Source: Ignavibacteria bacterium | GTDB taxonomy: Bacteria; Bacteroidota; Ignavibacteria; Tepidaquicellales; Tepidaquicellaceae | Direction of reading: 5' to 3' | Length of the DNA stretch: 64,000 bases | NCBI GenBank assembly: GCA_016709315.1 | Contig: JADJMZ010000001.1 | Location: 930,001 to 994,000, forward strand | In this document: piece after piece, positions 42,444 to 51,113 of the stretch | How the letters are laid out: the number at the start of each line of letters is the position of its first letter | How positions within the stretch are numbered: position 1 is the first letter of the stretch | The notes under the pieces: model-generated | What the model was told of the DNA's origin: nothing | Seen by the model: the letters and a program-made list of their open reading frames with translations, nothing else | The model's database searches: none | Made by a program: the position numbers and the translations under genes

Positions 42444-42929
42444 TTGGAAAATGTATTCAAAGCGTATTATGAAAGCGAACCCGGTCTTATTGAAATAACA
42501 GCCGGTGAAAAGGGAATTATCTCTATTTATTTTACAAAGAAGAAAAGTAATCTGAATTCAGACAGCAAAAATTTTCCTTTTCATTTGAAAGATTGCATAA
42601 GACAGCTTGATGAATATTTCAAAGGAAAAAGAATGACATTTGATCTTCCTCTCATAATAAGCGGAACTGATTTTCAGAAGAAAGTCTGGAATGAACTTAA
42701 AAAGATACCTTTCGGAAAGACTGCATCTTATAAAGAAATCGCATTGAAAGCAGGAAATATTAAGGCAGTAAGAGCAATCGGAAATGCCAACAACAAAAAT
42801 AAAATAGCTGTGATCATACCCTGTCACAGAGTTATAGGAAGCGACGGGAAACTTTCAGGATATGCGGGCGGTGTAAAAAGAAAAAAGTGGCTGCTTGAAC
42901 ATGAAAGGAATTTTTTGATAAACAATTAA
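42444..42929 (+). CDS. ogt: Methylated-DNA-protein cysteine methyltransferase
   Basis: The enzyme removes methyl groups from O6-methylguanine by suicide transfer to a cysteine. The 161-residue protein has the N-terminal ribonuclease-like domain and the C-terminal DNA-binding domain: GTDFQKKVWNELKKIPFGKT, SYKEIALKAG, the helix-turn-helix VRAIGNANNKN, and the active-site IPCHRVIG followed by SGYAGGVKRKKWLLEHE. The start is TTG at 42444, 15 bases after the DUF2007 stop. There is no Ada N-terminal domain, so it is Ogt-type. Confidence 0.94.
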   Translation: MENVFKAYYESEPGLIEITAGEKGIISIYFTKKKSNLNSDSKNFPFHLKDCIRQLDEYFKGKRMTFDLPLIISGTDFQKKVWNELKKIPFGKTASYKEIALKAGNIKAVRAIGNANNKNKIAVIIPCHRVIGSDGKLSGYAGGVKRKKWLLEHERNFLINN

Positions 42930-43017
42930 TCAAACGGAAATATAGATTATCTGCAGTTTTCAGATAACTAATATACTCTTCAGATAAACATTAGAATTTA
43001 TAATTTATCTTTTTTAT

Positions 43018-43527
43018 ATGACAGAACTGAAATACGGAATGTTCACTTCATTTATACTTTTTGTATGGATGATTATTGAATATACTCTTATCGTTCCAAA
43101 TTTTCACGAGACCGGAACATACATTGGAATAGTAGCGATCCTGATACCTGTGATCGGAATTTTTTTAGGAATAAGAGAAAGAAGAGAAAAAACAAATTTC
43201 GGTTATATCACATTCAGTGAAGCATTCAGAACGGGAATAGTTATAACATTTATAGTTGCAGTTATGATAGTGTTGTTTACATATGCTTATTATCAATTCA
43301 TGAATCCGAATTATGTAAATTATCTTGCTGCTGAAACTGAGAAAGCTCTGATAAAGCAGAATGCCGGAAGAGAAGAAATTAATGCTGCTGTAACTATAAT
43401 AAGGTATCAGTTCAGTTTTAATGTTCAGATAATACAGCAACTGCTTTTTATACTTCTCGGCGGTACAGCTATTACATTTATTGTTTCAATGATCCTGAAA
43501 AAAGAAAGAAGAACCAAACCTGTTTAA
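43018..43527 (+). CDS. DUF4199-family membrane protein
   Basis: The 169-residue protein has four membrane segments (near residues 5-24, 35-53, 70-95, 133-160). It shows the features of DUF4199, including GIFLGIRERREKTNFGYITF, EAFRTGIVITFIVAVM and the YAYYQFMNPNYVNYL stretch before a soluble helix. The function of this Bacteroidetes-centred family is unknown. It ends in a basic tail (KKERRTKPV). The LOG gene starts 17 bases after the stop. Confidence 0.88.
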   Translation: MTELKYGMFTSFILFVWMIIEYTLIVPNFHETGTYIGIVAILIPVIGIFLGIRERREKTNFGYITFSEAFRTGIVITFIVAVMIVLFTYAYYQFMNPNYVNYLAAETEKALIKQNAGREEINAAVTIIRYQFSFNVQIIQQLLFILLGGTAITFIVSMILKKERRTKPV

Positions 43528-43544
43528 AAATTAAAAATATTGTG

Positions 43545-44126
43545 ATGAAAAGTGTTTGTGTGTTCTGCGGATCATCTTCCGGGAAAGGAGTGAAGCATCT
43601 TCTTGCCGCGCAGAAACTCGGAGAGACACTTGTAAAAGAAGGTCTGTCCCTTGTTTACGGCGGAGGAAATGTCGGCATAATGGGAGAGTTAGCGAATACA
43701 GTATTGAAGTATAACGGCAGAGTTACCGGAGTCATTCCGGAAAATCTTGTAAAGCGAGAATCTGCGCTGAAGGAAGTTACGGAGCTGATAGTTGTAAGAT
43801 CAATGCATGAAAGAAAAGCCAGGATGTCAGAACTTTCGGACGGCTTTATCGCTATGTCAGGGGGCATAGGAACACTTGAGGAATTTTTTGAAGTTTGGAC
43901 GTGGGCGCAGCTTGGCATTCATTCAAAGCCAATCGGCATACTTAATACTGATAATTATTACACAAAGCTGTTGGATTTTATTGATCAGACTGTTGAAGAT
44001 GGTTTTGTCAATAAAAATAATCTTGATATGATAACAGTTGATACTGATCCTGAAAATCTGATTAAAAAGATGAAAGACTACCAGCCGGCTGATGTCAGAA
44101 AATGGATTGATGAAAATGAAATCTGA
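43545..44126 (+). CDS. LOG-family (Rossmann) protein, possible cytokinin-type phosphoribohydrolase
   Basis: The 193-residue protein matches the TIGR00730/LOG family. The features are CVFCGSSSG at the N-terminus, YGGGNVGIMGELAN, SMHERKARMSELSDGFI and SGGIGTLEEFFEVWTWAQLG, where the family usually has PGGxGTxxE. Members cleave nucleoside monophosphates to a base and ribose 5-phosphate. The Pro to Ser change is minor. I used the ATG at 43545; a GTG immediately before it (43542) is possible. It is in the same-strand group from 42162 to 46576. Confidence 0.9.
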   Translation: MKSVCVFCGSSSGKGVKHLLAAQKLGETLVKEGLSLVYGGGNVGIMGELANTVLKYNGRVTGVIPENLVKRESALKEVTELIVVRSMHERKARMSELSDGFIAMSGGIGTLEEFFEVWTWAQLGIHSKPIGILNTDNYYTKLLDFIDQTVEDGFVNKNNLDMITVDTDPENLIKKMKDYQPADVRKWIDENEI

Positions 44127-44152
44127 CAACTCTCTGATAAGGTAACATACAA

Positions 44153-44509
44153 ATGAACATTGAACAGTTACAACAATATTGCTTAACAAAAAAAGGAGCT
44201 ATTGAAGATTATCCTTTTGATGAAGTAACACTTTGTTTCAAAGTTGCGGGAAAAATATTTGCAATCACATCATTAAACATTCCGCTTAGTATAAATCTTA
44301 AATGCGATCCCGAACTTGCAGCAGACCTTCGCGAGAGATATGATGATGTACAGCCGGGTTATCACATGAACAAGAAACACTGGAATACTGTGATAACTGA
44401 CGGCGGAATTCCTGACCGTGAAATAATGAAAATGATAGATCATTCATACGAACTTATAGTCCAGGGACTCAGTAAAAAGCAAAGAGAACTTCTGGAAAAC
44501 TCAGATTAA
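44153..44509 (+). CDS. YjbR/MmcQ-family protein
   Basis: The 118-residue protein is a single CyaY-like-fold YjbR domain: LTKKGAIEDYPFDEVTLCFKV, KIFAITSLNIPLSINLKCDP, VQPGYHMNKKHWNTV and the final DHSYELIVQGLSKKQREL. The family is sometimes called DNA-binding, but its role is not settled. It lies 26 bases after the LOG gene and 42 before the FAD oxidoreductase gene. Confidence 0.9.
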   Translation: MNIEQLQQYCLTKKGAIEDYPFDEVTLCFKVAGKIFAITSLNIPLSINLKCDPELAADLRERYDDVQPGYHMNKKHWNTVITDGGIPDREIMKMIDHSYELIVQGLSKKQRELLENSD

Positions 44510-44551
44510 CCAAAAATTATTTTTTCACATAAAAAGTGAACAGTAAACATT

Positions 44552-46111
44552 ATGATAAAAAGAACAGAGCTTTCGCTTTCTCCGGAAGAAGCTTCAGATG
44601 AAAGTGTCATCAGCGTAATTGTAAAAAACGAACTGAGAATAAAAGACACTGATGAATTTGAAATTGTAAAATTAAAACGCTCCATAGACGCACGGAGCAG
44701 GTATCCTTTCATTAACCTTCTCATAGATGTTTATATAAACGAACATCCTTCGCCTGAACCATCAATAAAAGATAATTACAAAATTTCAGATAAAAATAAA
44801 TCAGTTATAATAATCGGCGCAGGACCTGCGGGATATTTTGCTGCGCTGGAGCTGATCGAACTCGGATTGAAACCAATAATTTTTGACAGGGGAAAGGATG
44901 TAAGAAGCCGCAGATTTGATCTCAAGGCGATTCAGCAGTTCAGCATTGTTAATCCGGAATCCAATTACTGTTTTGGAGAAGGAGGTGCAGGCACTTATTC
45001 AGACGGAAAACTTTATACAAGGTCACACAAGCGCGGTGATATACAGAAAGCTCTGAAAATTTTTGTCGAGCATGGAGCGAAATCTGATATAATGATTGAC
45101 GCACATCCTCACATTGGGTCAAATAAACTTCCATTGGTAGTGCAGAATATCCGTGAAACAATACTTCATTACGGAGGAGAAGTAAATTTTAATTCAAGGT
45201 TAACGGATTTTATCATCAGAGATAATGTAATGAAGGGAATAATTATAAATGATTCGGAGGAATTTTTTGCAGACGCATTCATACTTTCGACGGGACATTC
45301 GGCACGGGATATTTTTTATTTACTGAAGAAAAAAAATATCCGGATAGAATCAAAGCCGTTCGCAATGGGTGTTCGCATAGAGCATCCTCAGGCATTGATT
45401 GATGAAATACAGTACAAGCAAAATCCCCGTGATAAATTTCTTCCTGCATCAAGTTATAAGCTGACAGCTCAGGTTAACGGACGGGGAGTATTTTCATTTT
45501 GCATGTGTCCGGGAGGGCTGATAGTTCCGGCGGCAACTGCTCCGGGAGAATTAGTTGTAAACGGAATGTCAATGTCGCGAAGAGATTCAATGTTTGCAAA
45601 TTCAGGAATAGTCGTATCAGTAGAAAAAGAAGATTTGGTTGAATATGAACATCATAATGAACTTGCAGGACTTGAATTTCAGAAAGAGACGGAATCAAAC
45701 TTCTTTAAAGCAGGTGACGGCTCGCAGAGAGCGCCTGCTCAGAGAATGACTGATTATGTAAAAGGAAAAATTTCCGGAACAATCGGAAAGACATCATACA
45801 TTCCGGGTGTTTACAGTCATATCATAAGCGAACTGCTTCCTGATTTCATTTCAGAAAGATTAAAATATGCACTGGGACATTTCGGGAATAAAATGAAAGG
45901 TTATTTTACGGAAGAAGCATACATAGTCGGTCCTGAATCCAGAACGAGTTCTCCGGTAAGAATTCCCAGAGACCGTGAGACTCACGAACACACGGAAATA
46001 AAGAACTTATTCCCGTGCGGCGAAGGCGCAGGTTATGCAGGAGGGATAATTTCCGCTGCTTTGGATGGTCAGAATGCAGCAAAGGCAATTTATAAAAAAT
46101 TAATAAATTAA
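44552..46111 (+). CDS. FAD-dependent oxidoreductase
   Basis: The 519-residue protein begins with a short domain (about residues 1-70). A Rossmann FAD-binding motif follows (VIIIGAGPAGYFAALELIEL), then FDRGKDVRSRRFDLKAI. Conserved segments of the family include CFGEGGAGTYSDGKLYTRS, STGHSARDIFYLL, MGVRIEHPQALID, FSFCMCPGGLIVPAA and the end motif FPCGEGAGYAGGIISAALDG. This group (COG2509-like, described as uncharacterised FAD-dependent dehydrogenases) has no established substrate. It forms part of a same-strand run, with the GNAT gene 9 bases downstream. Confidence 0.9.
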   Translation: MIKRTELSLSPEEASDESVISVIVKNELRIKDTDEFEIVKLKRSIDARSRYPFINLLIDVYINEHPSPEPSIKDNYKISDKNKSVIIIGAGPAGYFAALELIELGLKPIIFDRGKDVRSRRFDLKAIQQFSIVNPESNYCFGEGGAGTYSDGKLYTRSHKRGDIQKALKIFVEHGAKSDIMIDAHPHIGSNKLPLVVQNIRETILHYGGEVNFNSRLTDFIIRDNVMKGIIINDSEEFFADAFILSTGHSARDIFYLLKKKNIRIESKPFAMGVRIEHPQALIDEIQYKQNPRDKFLPASSYKLTAQVNGRGVFSFCMCPGGLIVPAATAPGELVVNGMSMSRRDSMFANSGIVVSVEKEDLVEYEHHNELAGLEFQKETESNFFKAGDGSQRAPAQRMTDYVKGKISGTIGKTSYIPGVYSHIISELLPDFISERLKYALGHFGNKMKGYFTEEAYIVGPESRTSSPVRIPRDRETHEHTEIKNLFPCGEGAGYAGGIISAALDGQNAAKAIYKKLIN

Positions 46112-46120
46112 TTCTGAACA

Positions 46121-46576
46121 ATGATAATTAAAAAAGCGTTTAAAGAAGATCTGGAAACAGCAGCATATCTTTTTGACCTTTACAGACAATTCTATGATCA
46201 GAGATCTGATATTGAATCGGCAAAAGAATTTCTGTCGGAAAGAATGGAAAACAATGAGTCTGAAATATTTCTGGTATTGAGCGAAGATGACAATTTGAAA
46301 AATAAAGGAATGGGATTTGTACAGTTGTACCCTTCATTTACATCAGTAGGAATGAAAAGGATCTGGATATTGAATGACCTGTTTGTTCATGAAAATTTCA
46401 GGAAACAGGGAGTAGCGGAAGCTCTGATCGCGAGATCAAAAGATCTTGCAATTGAAACAAATGCAAAAGGAATAATTCTCGAGACTCATTTTTCAAATAC
46501 TGCAGCGCAGAAACTTTATGACAAGATTGGTTTTGAAAAAGATGGTGAACATTTTTATTATTATCTGAAGGCGTAA
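46121..46576 (+). CDS. GNAT-family N-acetyltransferase
   Basis: The 151-residue protein is one GNAT domain: an N-terminal IIKKAFKEDLETAAYLFDLY, the WILNDLFVHENFRKQGVAEAL segment (divided as WILNDLFVHENF and RKQGVAEAL, containing the acetyl-CoA loop R-x-x-G-x-A), and HFSNTAAQKLYDKIGFEKDG at the C-terminus. The substrate is unknown. It starts 9 bases after the FAD oxidoreductase stop, so the two are probably co-translated. Confidence 0.9.
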   Translation: MIIKKAFKEDLETAAYLFDLYRQFYDQRSDIESAKEFLSERMENNESEIFLVLSEDDNLKNKGMGFVQLYPSFTSVGMKRIWILNDLFVHENFRKQGVAEALIARSKDLAIETNAKGIILETHFSNTAAQKLYDKIGFEKDGEHFYYYLKA

Positions 46577-46695
46577 ATAAGCAAAATATTTTTTTTAAAG
46601 TATAGAAAATTTAACTCATGTTTTCAGCAATGTAAAATTATTCAGCGGGGAAATTATAAAAGTAATTATTTAGAAAGGTATTTTAACTGATTAAA

Positions 46696-48147
46696 ATGAA
46701 AATACTTCTGACAGGATCCACCGGATACATAGGAAAACGACTGCTGCCTGTTCTGACTGAGCAGGGACATCATGTGATTTGCTGTGTAAGGGATAAGAAC
46801 CGATTTGAAAAGAAGGAATATTATAATGATAATATAAGTTTGTTTGAAGTTGATTTTTTAAAAGAGATTAATCCGGAAAATATTCCTGCCGAATTTGATG
46901 TTGCGTTTTATCTGATACATTCAATGTCTTCTTCGATAAGCGAGTTTAGTGAATTCGAGTCAGATTGTGCAAATAATTTCGTCAGTTTTATAAAAAAGAC
47001 TAATTGCAGGCAGATCATATATCTGAGCGGAATAGCAAATGCACCTGAACTTTCGGAGCATCTGTTATCGAGAAAAAATGTTGAAGAGATACTTAAGAGA
47101 AGCAGCATTCCGGTAACAATTTTAAGAGCGGGAATAATCGTAGGTTCAGGCAGCGCATCATTTGAGATCATACGTGATCTTGTCGAAAAACTTCCTGTAA
47201 TGATTACACCGAAATGGTTGAATACAAAATGCCAGCCGATAGCTATCAGGGATGTGATAAAATTTCTCACAGGAGTTATGTTAAATGATAAATGTTTCGG
47301 AGGAACATTTGATATCGGCGGTCCTGAAATTCTTTCTTACAGGGAAGTGCTGCTCGGATATGCAGAAGTCAGAAAACTAAAAAGATTTATAATAACTCTT
47401 CCGGTGATGAGTCCGAGACTTTCTTCTTACTGGCTGTATTTTGTAACTTCGACATCATACAAGCTTGCTGTAAATCTTGTAGAAAGCATGAAGATAGAAG
47501 TTGTATGCAGGAACAACGATCTTCAGAAAATGCTAAACATAGAAACGATAGGGTACAAAAAGTCTGTGGAACTTGCATTTGAAAAGATTGAGCAGAATAT
47601 GGTCCTTTCAAGCTGGAAGGATTCGCTTATAACAAGTTCTGCTTACGGTTCAATATCAGAAAACATACAGGTCCCGGAATTCGGATGTTTTAAAGACAGA
47701 AAAGAAATTGAAATTAAAAATGATCCTGAACAGGTACTTGACAATGTATGGAGCATAGGCGGAGAAAGAGGATGGTATTACGGCAACACACTCTGGCGAA
47801 TACGCGGTTATCTGGATAAACTTTCAGGAGGAGTCGGACTCAGAAGAGGAAGGACTAATTTAAACAGGCTGGCTTCGGGAGATGTACTTGATTTCTGGCG
47901 GGTGATAGTTGCTGACAGGGATGAGCAGAGACTTCTTCTTTACGCTGAAATGAAACTTCCGGGAGAAGCATGGCTTGAATTTAAAATTATACAAAAAGGG
48001 AAAAAACAATTTCTGACACAAACAGCTACATTCAGACCAAGCGGATTACCCGGAAGAATTTACTGGTATTTACTTTTGCCATTTCATTTTTTTATTTTTG
48101 ACGGGATGATAAATAATATAGAGAAACATAAAATTAAAACCGGATAG
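46696..48147 (+). CDS. NAD(P)-binding SDR-type protein with DUF2867 domain
   Basis: The 483-residue protein combines two regions. Residues 1 to about 300 are an atypical short-chain dehydrogenase fold with the cofactor motif LLTGSTGYIGKRLLPVL, HSMSSSISEFSEFE and ILRAGIIVGSGSASFEII. Residues about 330-480 are a DUF2867 domain (DNVWSIGGERGWYYGNTLW, RIRGYLDKLSGGVGLRRGR, FWRVIVADRDEQRLLLYAEM, RPSGLPGRIYWYLLLPFHFF). This fusion is widespread and unstudied. A final hydrophobic stretch may contact the membrane. It stands alone, followed by a long leader region for the cold-shock gene. Confidence 0.9.
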   Translation: MKILLTGSTGYIGKRLLPVLTEQGHHVICCVRDKNRFEKKEYYNDNISLFEVDFLKEINPENIPAEFDVAFYLIHSMSSSISEFSEFESDCANNFVSFIKKTNCRQIIYLSGIANAPELSEHLLSRKNVEEILKRSSIPVTILRAGIIVGSGSASFEIIRDLVEKLPVMITPKWLNTKCQPIAIRDVIKFLTGVMLNDKCFGGTFDIGGPEILSYREVLLGYAEVRKLKRFIITLPVMSPRLSSYWLYFVTSTSYKLAVNLVESMKIEVVCRNNDLQKMLNIETIGYKKSVELAFEKIEQNMVLSSWKDSLITSSAYGSISENIQVPEFGCFKDRKEIEIKNDPEQVLDNVWSIGGERGWYYGNTLWRIRGYLDKLSGGVGLRRGRTNLNRLASGDVLDFWRVIVADRDEQRLLLYAEMKLPGEAWLEFKIIQKGKKQFLTQTATFRPSGLPGRIYWYLLLPFHFFIFDGMINNIEKHKIKTG

Positions 48148-48538
48148 TGATATTTAAAACAAATTTAGTAAAGTATAAGATGATACTTACACAGCAAAAT
48201 TCACCTGAAAATTCCCATTCACCAGATTTCACTCTTCGAAGAAATTTAAAGAAAAAATGAAATAAAGGTGTTGTAATTAAAAATATATATGCCTAAATTG
48301 AATACGTAAAAAAACAGTACAGCGTTTTTGTCCCGTCAAGGCGGGATTGTTCTACCAAAATAAGAAAGTAGCAACAAGCTTTTAAGATTTTGCTGATGTA
48401 ACGTAACATCCTTTTTAAGGTGCAAGTCGCAGCAAATATATCAGGAACGGAATTAATATCCGGCCGGGTAGAAAAAGATTTAAGAGCCAAAATTTGCAAG
48501 CGTACATTTTCAAAACACCAAAAAAAAGGAAAACCGTA
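48148..48538 (+). promoter_or_regulatory. Long non-coding leader upstream of the cold-shock gene
   Basis: About 390 bases separate the previous stop from the csp ATG. The right-hand 240 bases hold several small hairpins, for example TCCCG/CGGGA (48331-48335 and 48342-48346) and GATGT/ACATC (48395-48399 and 48406-48410), as expected of a structured cold-shock mRNA leader. The transcription start is not known. An antisense open frame over part of this region (48293-48625) looks spurious. Confidence 0.45.
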
Positions 48539-48742
48539 ATGGAAAAAGGAACTGTAAAATGGTTCAACGTTACAAAAGGTTATGGATTCATAACCAGAAG
48601 CAACGGACAAGATGTATTCGTCCACTTCAAAGCAATCAACGCTGAAGGTTACAAGAAATTAGACGAAGGCGATGAAGTTGAATTTGAAGTCGAAGAAGGA
48701 GCAAAAGGTCCTCAGGCTGCAAATGTAACCAAAGTTGGATAA
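48539..48742 (+). CDS. Cold-shock domain protein (CspA family)
   Basis: The 67-residue protein is a single cold-shock domain: GTVKWFNVTKGYGFITRSNG with the RNP1 motif KGYGFI, then DVFVHFKAI (RNP2), and a C-terminal GPQAANVTKV. Such proteins bind single-stranded RNA and DNA and keep mRNA unfolded at low temperature. I chose the ATG at 48539 because AAGGA precedes it by six bases and the family starts there; an in-frame TTG at 48494 would add an unlikely 15 residues. A terminator follows directly. Confidence 0.96.
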   Translation: MEKGTVKWFNVTKGYGFITRSNGQDVFVHFKAINAEGYKKLDEGDEVEFEVEEGAKGPQAANVTKVG

Positions 48743-48748
48743 ATAAAA

Positions 48749-48777
48749 AAAGCCCGTGACCTTAAATCACGGGCTTT
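48749..48777 (+). terminator. Rho-independent terminator of the cold-shock gene
   Basis: AAAGCCCGTGA pairs with TCACGGGCTTT around a 7-base loop. T-rich sequence follows. It may also serve the converging FKBP gene. Confidence 0.92.
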
Positions 48778-48810
48778 CTGTTTTTATACCAAAGTTTTAA
48801 TTCCCTGCCT

Positions 48811-49578
48811 TTATTTATTCAGATTCTCCAGCATTTTTCTTGCATTATCATTTTTAGGATTCAGCTCAAGCGATTTATTATAATTACTCGCGGCAAGTTC
48901 CTTGTTTCCGTCTATCATATATGCTTCACCCAGACTGTCATAAACATTTGCAGAGTTCGGATATACTTCTGCATTTAACTGCAATATTACAATTGCATCT
49001 TTATTCTTTCCAATCTGAAGAAGCTGATATCCAAGCATATTAAGCTGATTTTCCTTGAAGTTATACATATCTCCTCCGGAAGATTTCAGTTCCCTATATT
49101 GATCCACGGCAGCATTAACATCTTTTTGAATACACGTAAGCATCAGCATATCAGAGATTGGAGTTTTCGGTTCGTTAACGCTTATAAGCTCCACATCAAA
49201 TACCAAAGTAGCATCAGGAGGAATGACATTTCCTGAACCGTTTTTTCCGTAAGCAAGATCAGGAGGAATTATAAGACGCAGTTTATCGCCAGTATTCATG
49301 AGTGATATTGCTTCAACCCATCCTTTTATAATCGGATCTTTGCCGAGGACAAATTCTATCGGCTCATTTCTGTCTATCGAGGAATCGAAAACTTTTCCGT
49401 CAAGCAGATATCCTGTGTAGTGAACTTCAACGGCTTTTCCTTCTTCGGCTTTTACTCCGTCCTTCTTTTCAATTACAATATATTTAAGTCCGCTTGGAGT
49501 CGTAACTGTATCGTTTTGCGCTCTGACAAAATTAAAGGAAGTCAGTATTAAAAAAATTAATGTTAATAGTTTTTTCAT
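48811..49578 (-). CDS. FKBP-type peptidyl-prolyl isomerase with C-terminal TPRs
   Basis: The 255-residue protein has a signal peptide (LLTLIFLILTSFNFVRA). An FKBP domain follows (about residues 25-135), with VEVHYTGYLLDGKVFDSSI, FVLGKDPIIKGWVEAI, LRLIIPPDLAYGKNGSG and VIPPDATLVFDVEL. A short TPR-like region (about 150-255) ends YNKSLELNPKNDNARKMLE. It is predicted to help proteins fold in the periplasm. It lies 49 bases downstream of the DUF6483-like gene on the same strand and may be co-transcribed with it. Confidence 0.93.
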   Translation of the reverse strand: MKKLLTLIFLILTSFNFVRAQNDTVTTPSGLKYIVIEKKDGVKAEEGKAVEVHYTGYLLDGKVFDSSIDRNEPIEFVLGKDPIIKGWVEAISLMNTGDKLRLIIPPDLAYGKNGSGNVIPPDATLVFDVELISVNEPKTPISDMLMLTCIQKDVNAAVDQYRELKSSGGDMYNFKENQLNMLGYQLLQIGKNKDAIVILQLNAEVYPNSANVYDSLGEAYMIDGNKELAASNYNKSLELNPKNDNARKMLENLNK

Positions 49579-49627
49579 TTTGTATGTAAATTATTTAAGT
49601 TTATTTATAAAAATATCTATTTCAATG

Positions 49628-50272
49628 TTAATCTTTGATTTTTAATATTTCATCAAGAGCATCATTTACCTCTTCCCTGCTTAAATTTCCCGATTCAAGT
49701 TCTTCATCAGTTCTGTGCAGAAGTTTTTTGTAAAATGAAACTGATCTGTCAATAATGTCTTTGTTATTGTTTTCAATTAATTCAAATATCATATCTTCCG
49801 CTTTTGAGTACTGTCCGGAAAATTCATAGTAATCAATGATTTTAAAATTCAGGTCATCCTGTAAATCAGACTCAGCAATAAATGAAATCAGTTCATTGAT
49901 CTTACTATAATACTTTTCAGGTTCCGGCAGTTCTTTAGAGAGTATCGCTTCGATATACAGGTTCAGGGATTTCAGAATAATGCTGCTGTTATCCTTACCG
50001 TTTAATTCATGAACATCTGCATATTCTTTCAGAAGTTCGGCTGAAACAAGGCATCTGCCTGCATACAGATCTGAAGTCTTCATAAGCTGAATAATATCTT
50101 GCGGATTGAGAATGTTAATGATCCTGAGATCCAGACCGACTATGGTTTTTGCAGCAGTCTCAATTTCTTTTTCGGCTTCTTCGTAGTTTTTGATTTCCTT
50201 ATTGAACATCACTTTAGCGATGACAGCTGTAAGCATTTCCGTCATTCTCATCAAATAATCTCTTTGCAGCAT
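49628..50272 (-). CDS. DUF6483-like helical protein
   Basis: The 214-residue protein starts MLQRDYLMRMTEMLTAVIAKVM. This N-terminus is shared by an uncharacterised family with the R-D-Y-L-x-R-M motif (DUF6483-like). The remainder is helical and acidic, with TPR-like spacing near the C-terminus (YYEFSGQYSKAEDMIFELIE). It has no signal peptide or membrane segment, so it is cytoplasmic. Function unknown. It lies 40 bases downstream of the PhzF gene on the same strand. Confidence 0.7.
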   Translation of the reverse strand: MLQRDYLMRMTEMLTAVIAKVMFNKEIKNYEEAEKEIETAAKTIVGLDLRIINILNPQDIIQLMKTSDLYAGRCLVSAELLKEYADVHELNGKDNSSIILKSLNLYIEAILSKELPEPEKYYSKINELISFIAESDLQDDLNFKIIDYYEFSGQYSKAEDMIFELIENNNKDIIDRSVSFYKKLLHRTDEELESGNLSREEVNDALDEILKIKD

Positions 50273-50312
50273 AGTATTTTTTTGTTAAAAAATTTAAGAT
50301 AAGAATTAATAT

Positions 50313-51113
50313 CTAAATTAATAAATTGCCTTTAAGCACCGTAACAGCTTTACCTGTAAGCAATACTCTGTCACCGGCGAGTTTCACTTTAATCATTCCT
50401 CCGCGAGCGGAAGCCTGATAAGCATTCATTTCTGATTTACCGAGTTTTTTACTCCAGTAAGGCGTGAGTGAACAATGAGCCGAACCTGTAACCGGATCTT
50501 CATTGATTCCATGAGCCGGTGTAAAATATCTTGAAACAAAATCATAATCATTGCTTTCAGATAATGCGGTAACAATTATTCCTGATTTCGGAAGTTTTGA
50601 AAGCAAACTGAAATCAGGTTTAAGTTCTCTTACCTCCTTTTCAGAATCGAGTTCAACAATGTGATTTTTTTCTTCTTTTCCGCTGACACCTGAATACTTT
50701 GGTTTAATTCCAAGTGCGGATTCAAGTTCAGGATAAGAATCACAATCATTCACTGAAATGCATGGAAAATCCAGTGTTATTTCGTCACCATTCTTTACTG
50801 CTTTAAGTATTCCGCTGAAACGTGTATGAAAGACAGCGTCTTCATCATGTTTAAGGTAACCATTTTGCCAAAGTATATGAGAAGAAGCCAGAGTTGCATG
50901 ACCGCAAAGCTCCACTTCAGTAACAGGTGTGAACCATCTCAGACTAAATCCGTCTTTTTCCTTTTTCACAAAAGCTGTTTCAGACAGATTCATTTCCGCA
51001 GCCAGGTCAGACATCCATTTATCGCTTTTATTTTCTTCTAGAATGCAGACAGCAGCAGGATTTCCTGCAAAAGGCGCAGAAGTAAATGCATCCGCTATAA
51101 ATATTTTAGTCAT
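50313..51113 (-). CDS. PhzF-family isomerase/epimerase-fold protein
   Basis: The 266-residue protein has the two-domain PhzF fold: FIADAFTSAPFAGNPAAVCI at the N-terminus, MNLSETAFVKK with the conserved catalytic-type glutamate (near residue 45), WFTPVTEVELCGHATLASSH, and in the second half NEDPVTGSAHCSLTPYW. The family is named after phenazine biosynthesis, but most members, like this one far from phz genes, have unknown substrates. An inverted repeat lies about 70 bases upstream of its start. Confidence 0.93.
   Translation of the reverse strand: MTKIFIADAFTSAPFAGNPAAVCILEENKSDKWMSDLAAEMNLSETAFVKKEKDGFSLRWFTPVTEVELCGHATLASSHILWQNGYLKHDEDAVFHTRFSGILKAVKNGDEITLDFPCISVNDCDSYPELESALGIKPKYSGVSGKEEKNHIVELDSEKEVRELKPDFSLLSKLPKSGIIVTALSESNDYDFVSRYFTPAHGINEDPVTGSAHCSLTPYWSKKLGKSEMNAYQASARGGMIKVKLAGDRVLLTGKAVTVLKGNLLI

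Noticed and set aside
48494..48538. TTG start for the cold-shock gene
   Set aside because: The extra 15 residues are not part of the cold-shock domain, and a ribosome-binding site directly precedes the ATG at 48539.
48293..48625. 110-codon open frame on the minus strand over the cold-shock leader and gene start
   Set aside because: It lies antisense to the clear cold-shock gene, and its translation is cysteine- and phenylalanine-rich with no family resemblance.
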